From assembly GCA_902774185.1 (NCBI GenBank), contig CACYHE010000012.1, forward strand, positions 1 through 57,134: a stretch of 57,134 nt of DNA, read 5' to 3'. Below the pieces are notes generated by a model. It did not search any database and was not told the DNA's origin. It saw only the letters and a list, made by a program, of their open reading frames with translations. Of the stretch, positions 57,000 through 57,134 are shown piece after piece (position 1 is the stretch's first letter; every line of letters starts with the position of its first letter). Source of the stretch: an uncultured Bacteroidales bacterium (lineage in GTDB: Bacteria > Bacteroidota > Bacteroidia > Bacteroidales > Paludibacteraceae). The position numbers and the translations under genes are program-made.

Positions 57000-57134
57000 A
57001 TGAAAAACCAACGCCGCAAATCCAACCATTGTAAGATCGATCCGATCCTTTACGATTTCTATCTCGCCCTCAACAACCGAATCGGGGCGACGATAGTGCA
57101 TCGCCGTAAGCGTCCCACCTCCACTTGTATCGAG
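57000..57134 (+). CDS. 5' end of an unidentified gene cut by the right edge
   Basis: ATG at 57000 opens a frame that is still open after 45 codons: basic, starting MKNQRRKSNHCKIDPILYDF. There is no signal peptide, and I do not recognise the family. It lies after a long structured leader, which suggests controlled expression. Confidence 0.6.
   Translation, partial: MKNQRRKSNHCKIDPILYDFYLALNNRIGATIVHRRKRPTSTCIE

Overview
The window reads as a chromosomal segment of a Bacteroidales bacterium (phylum Bacteroidota), probably an uncultured gut, rumen or similar lineage. The evidence is direct: the type IX secretion translocon SprA, GldG, DUF4295 next to ribosomal proteins L28 and L33, DUF3667, DUF5683 and DUF4143 families, Kdo synthesis genes, and about ten promoters of the Bacteroidota type (TTTG or TTG at -33, exactly 20 bp, then TAnnTTTG at -7). 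Genus cannot be fixed from the sequence.

Layout. (1) 1-11.6 kb, mostly minus strand: an eroding redox and transport region with a frameshifted EFR1-type ferredoxin-flavodoxin, an SDR oxidoreductase, two bile-acid/sodium symporter family proteins, a PfkB kinase, two flavodoxin-like proteins, a split dienelactone-hydrolase-like gene, and gene-end remnants of carbonic anhydrase and a cupin. (2) 11.6-16 kb: a polyphosphate-polymerase-domain operon (DUF1294, VTC domain, DUF4956, DUF2490, DUF4353). (3) 16-25.4 kb: tRNA-Arg, dtd, a NadR-like kinase, sprA and ruvA. (4) 25.5-29 kb, plus strand: thiL, kdsC, an ispD-like gene, kdsD. (5) 29.05-29.8 kb: a gene-free array of about seven hairpin cassettes built from 9-bp words. 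(6) 29.8-33.1 kb: a visibly AT-rich four-gene surface-polymer operon (HAD phosphatase, nucleotidyltransferase, Asp/Glu racemase, CDP-glycerol transferase family), probably acquired. (7) 33.2-39.9 kb: a DUF4143 ATPase with three operator-like repeats phased at 33 bp, YfhO and glycosyltransferases. (8) 38.9-52.1 kb, minus strand: a compact series of genes for envelope, chromosome segregation and gliding/secretion (GT2, MerR, lytic transglycosylase, DUF5683, ParB, ParA, GT9, PorT-like barrel, LysM protein, GldG, a double parvulin), then nrnA. (9) 52.1-57.1 kb, plus strand: rpmB-rpmG-DUF4295, a lipid kinase, an aminosugar-kinase/RapZ-C fusion with a MurU-like partner, tRNA-Lys, and a long structured leader before a gene cut by the window edge.

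The most striking feature is not a gene. More than thirty short tandem arrays, mostly of 7-bp units and a few of 9, 10 or 11 bp, lie across the window. Many end at start codons (flavodoxin, hydrolase, DUF4956, dtd, sprA, ispD, kdsD, gldG, lipid kinase, AmgK-like). Others lie in frame inside conserved proteins (ThiL, IspD, NrnA, SprA, NadR-like kinase, AmgK-RapZ, MurU-like, BASS, signal peptides). ThiL and IspD carry an identical 32-bp copy; ThiL, NrnA and the DUF2490 signal peptide carry relatives of another. They resemble in outline the heptanucleotide STRR repeats of heterocystous cyanobacteria and the in-frame palindromic elements of Rickettsia, but I know of no named family matching them. 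With the 29-kb hairpin array, this is the best candidate here for something undescribed.
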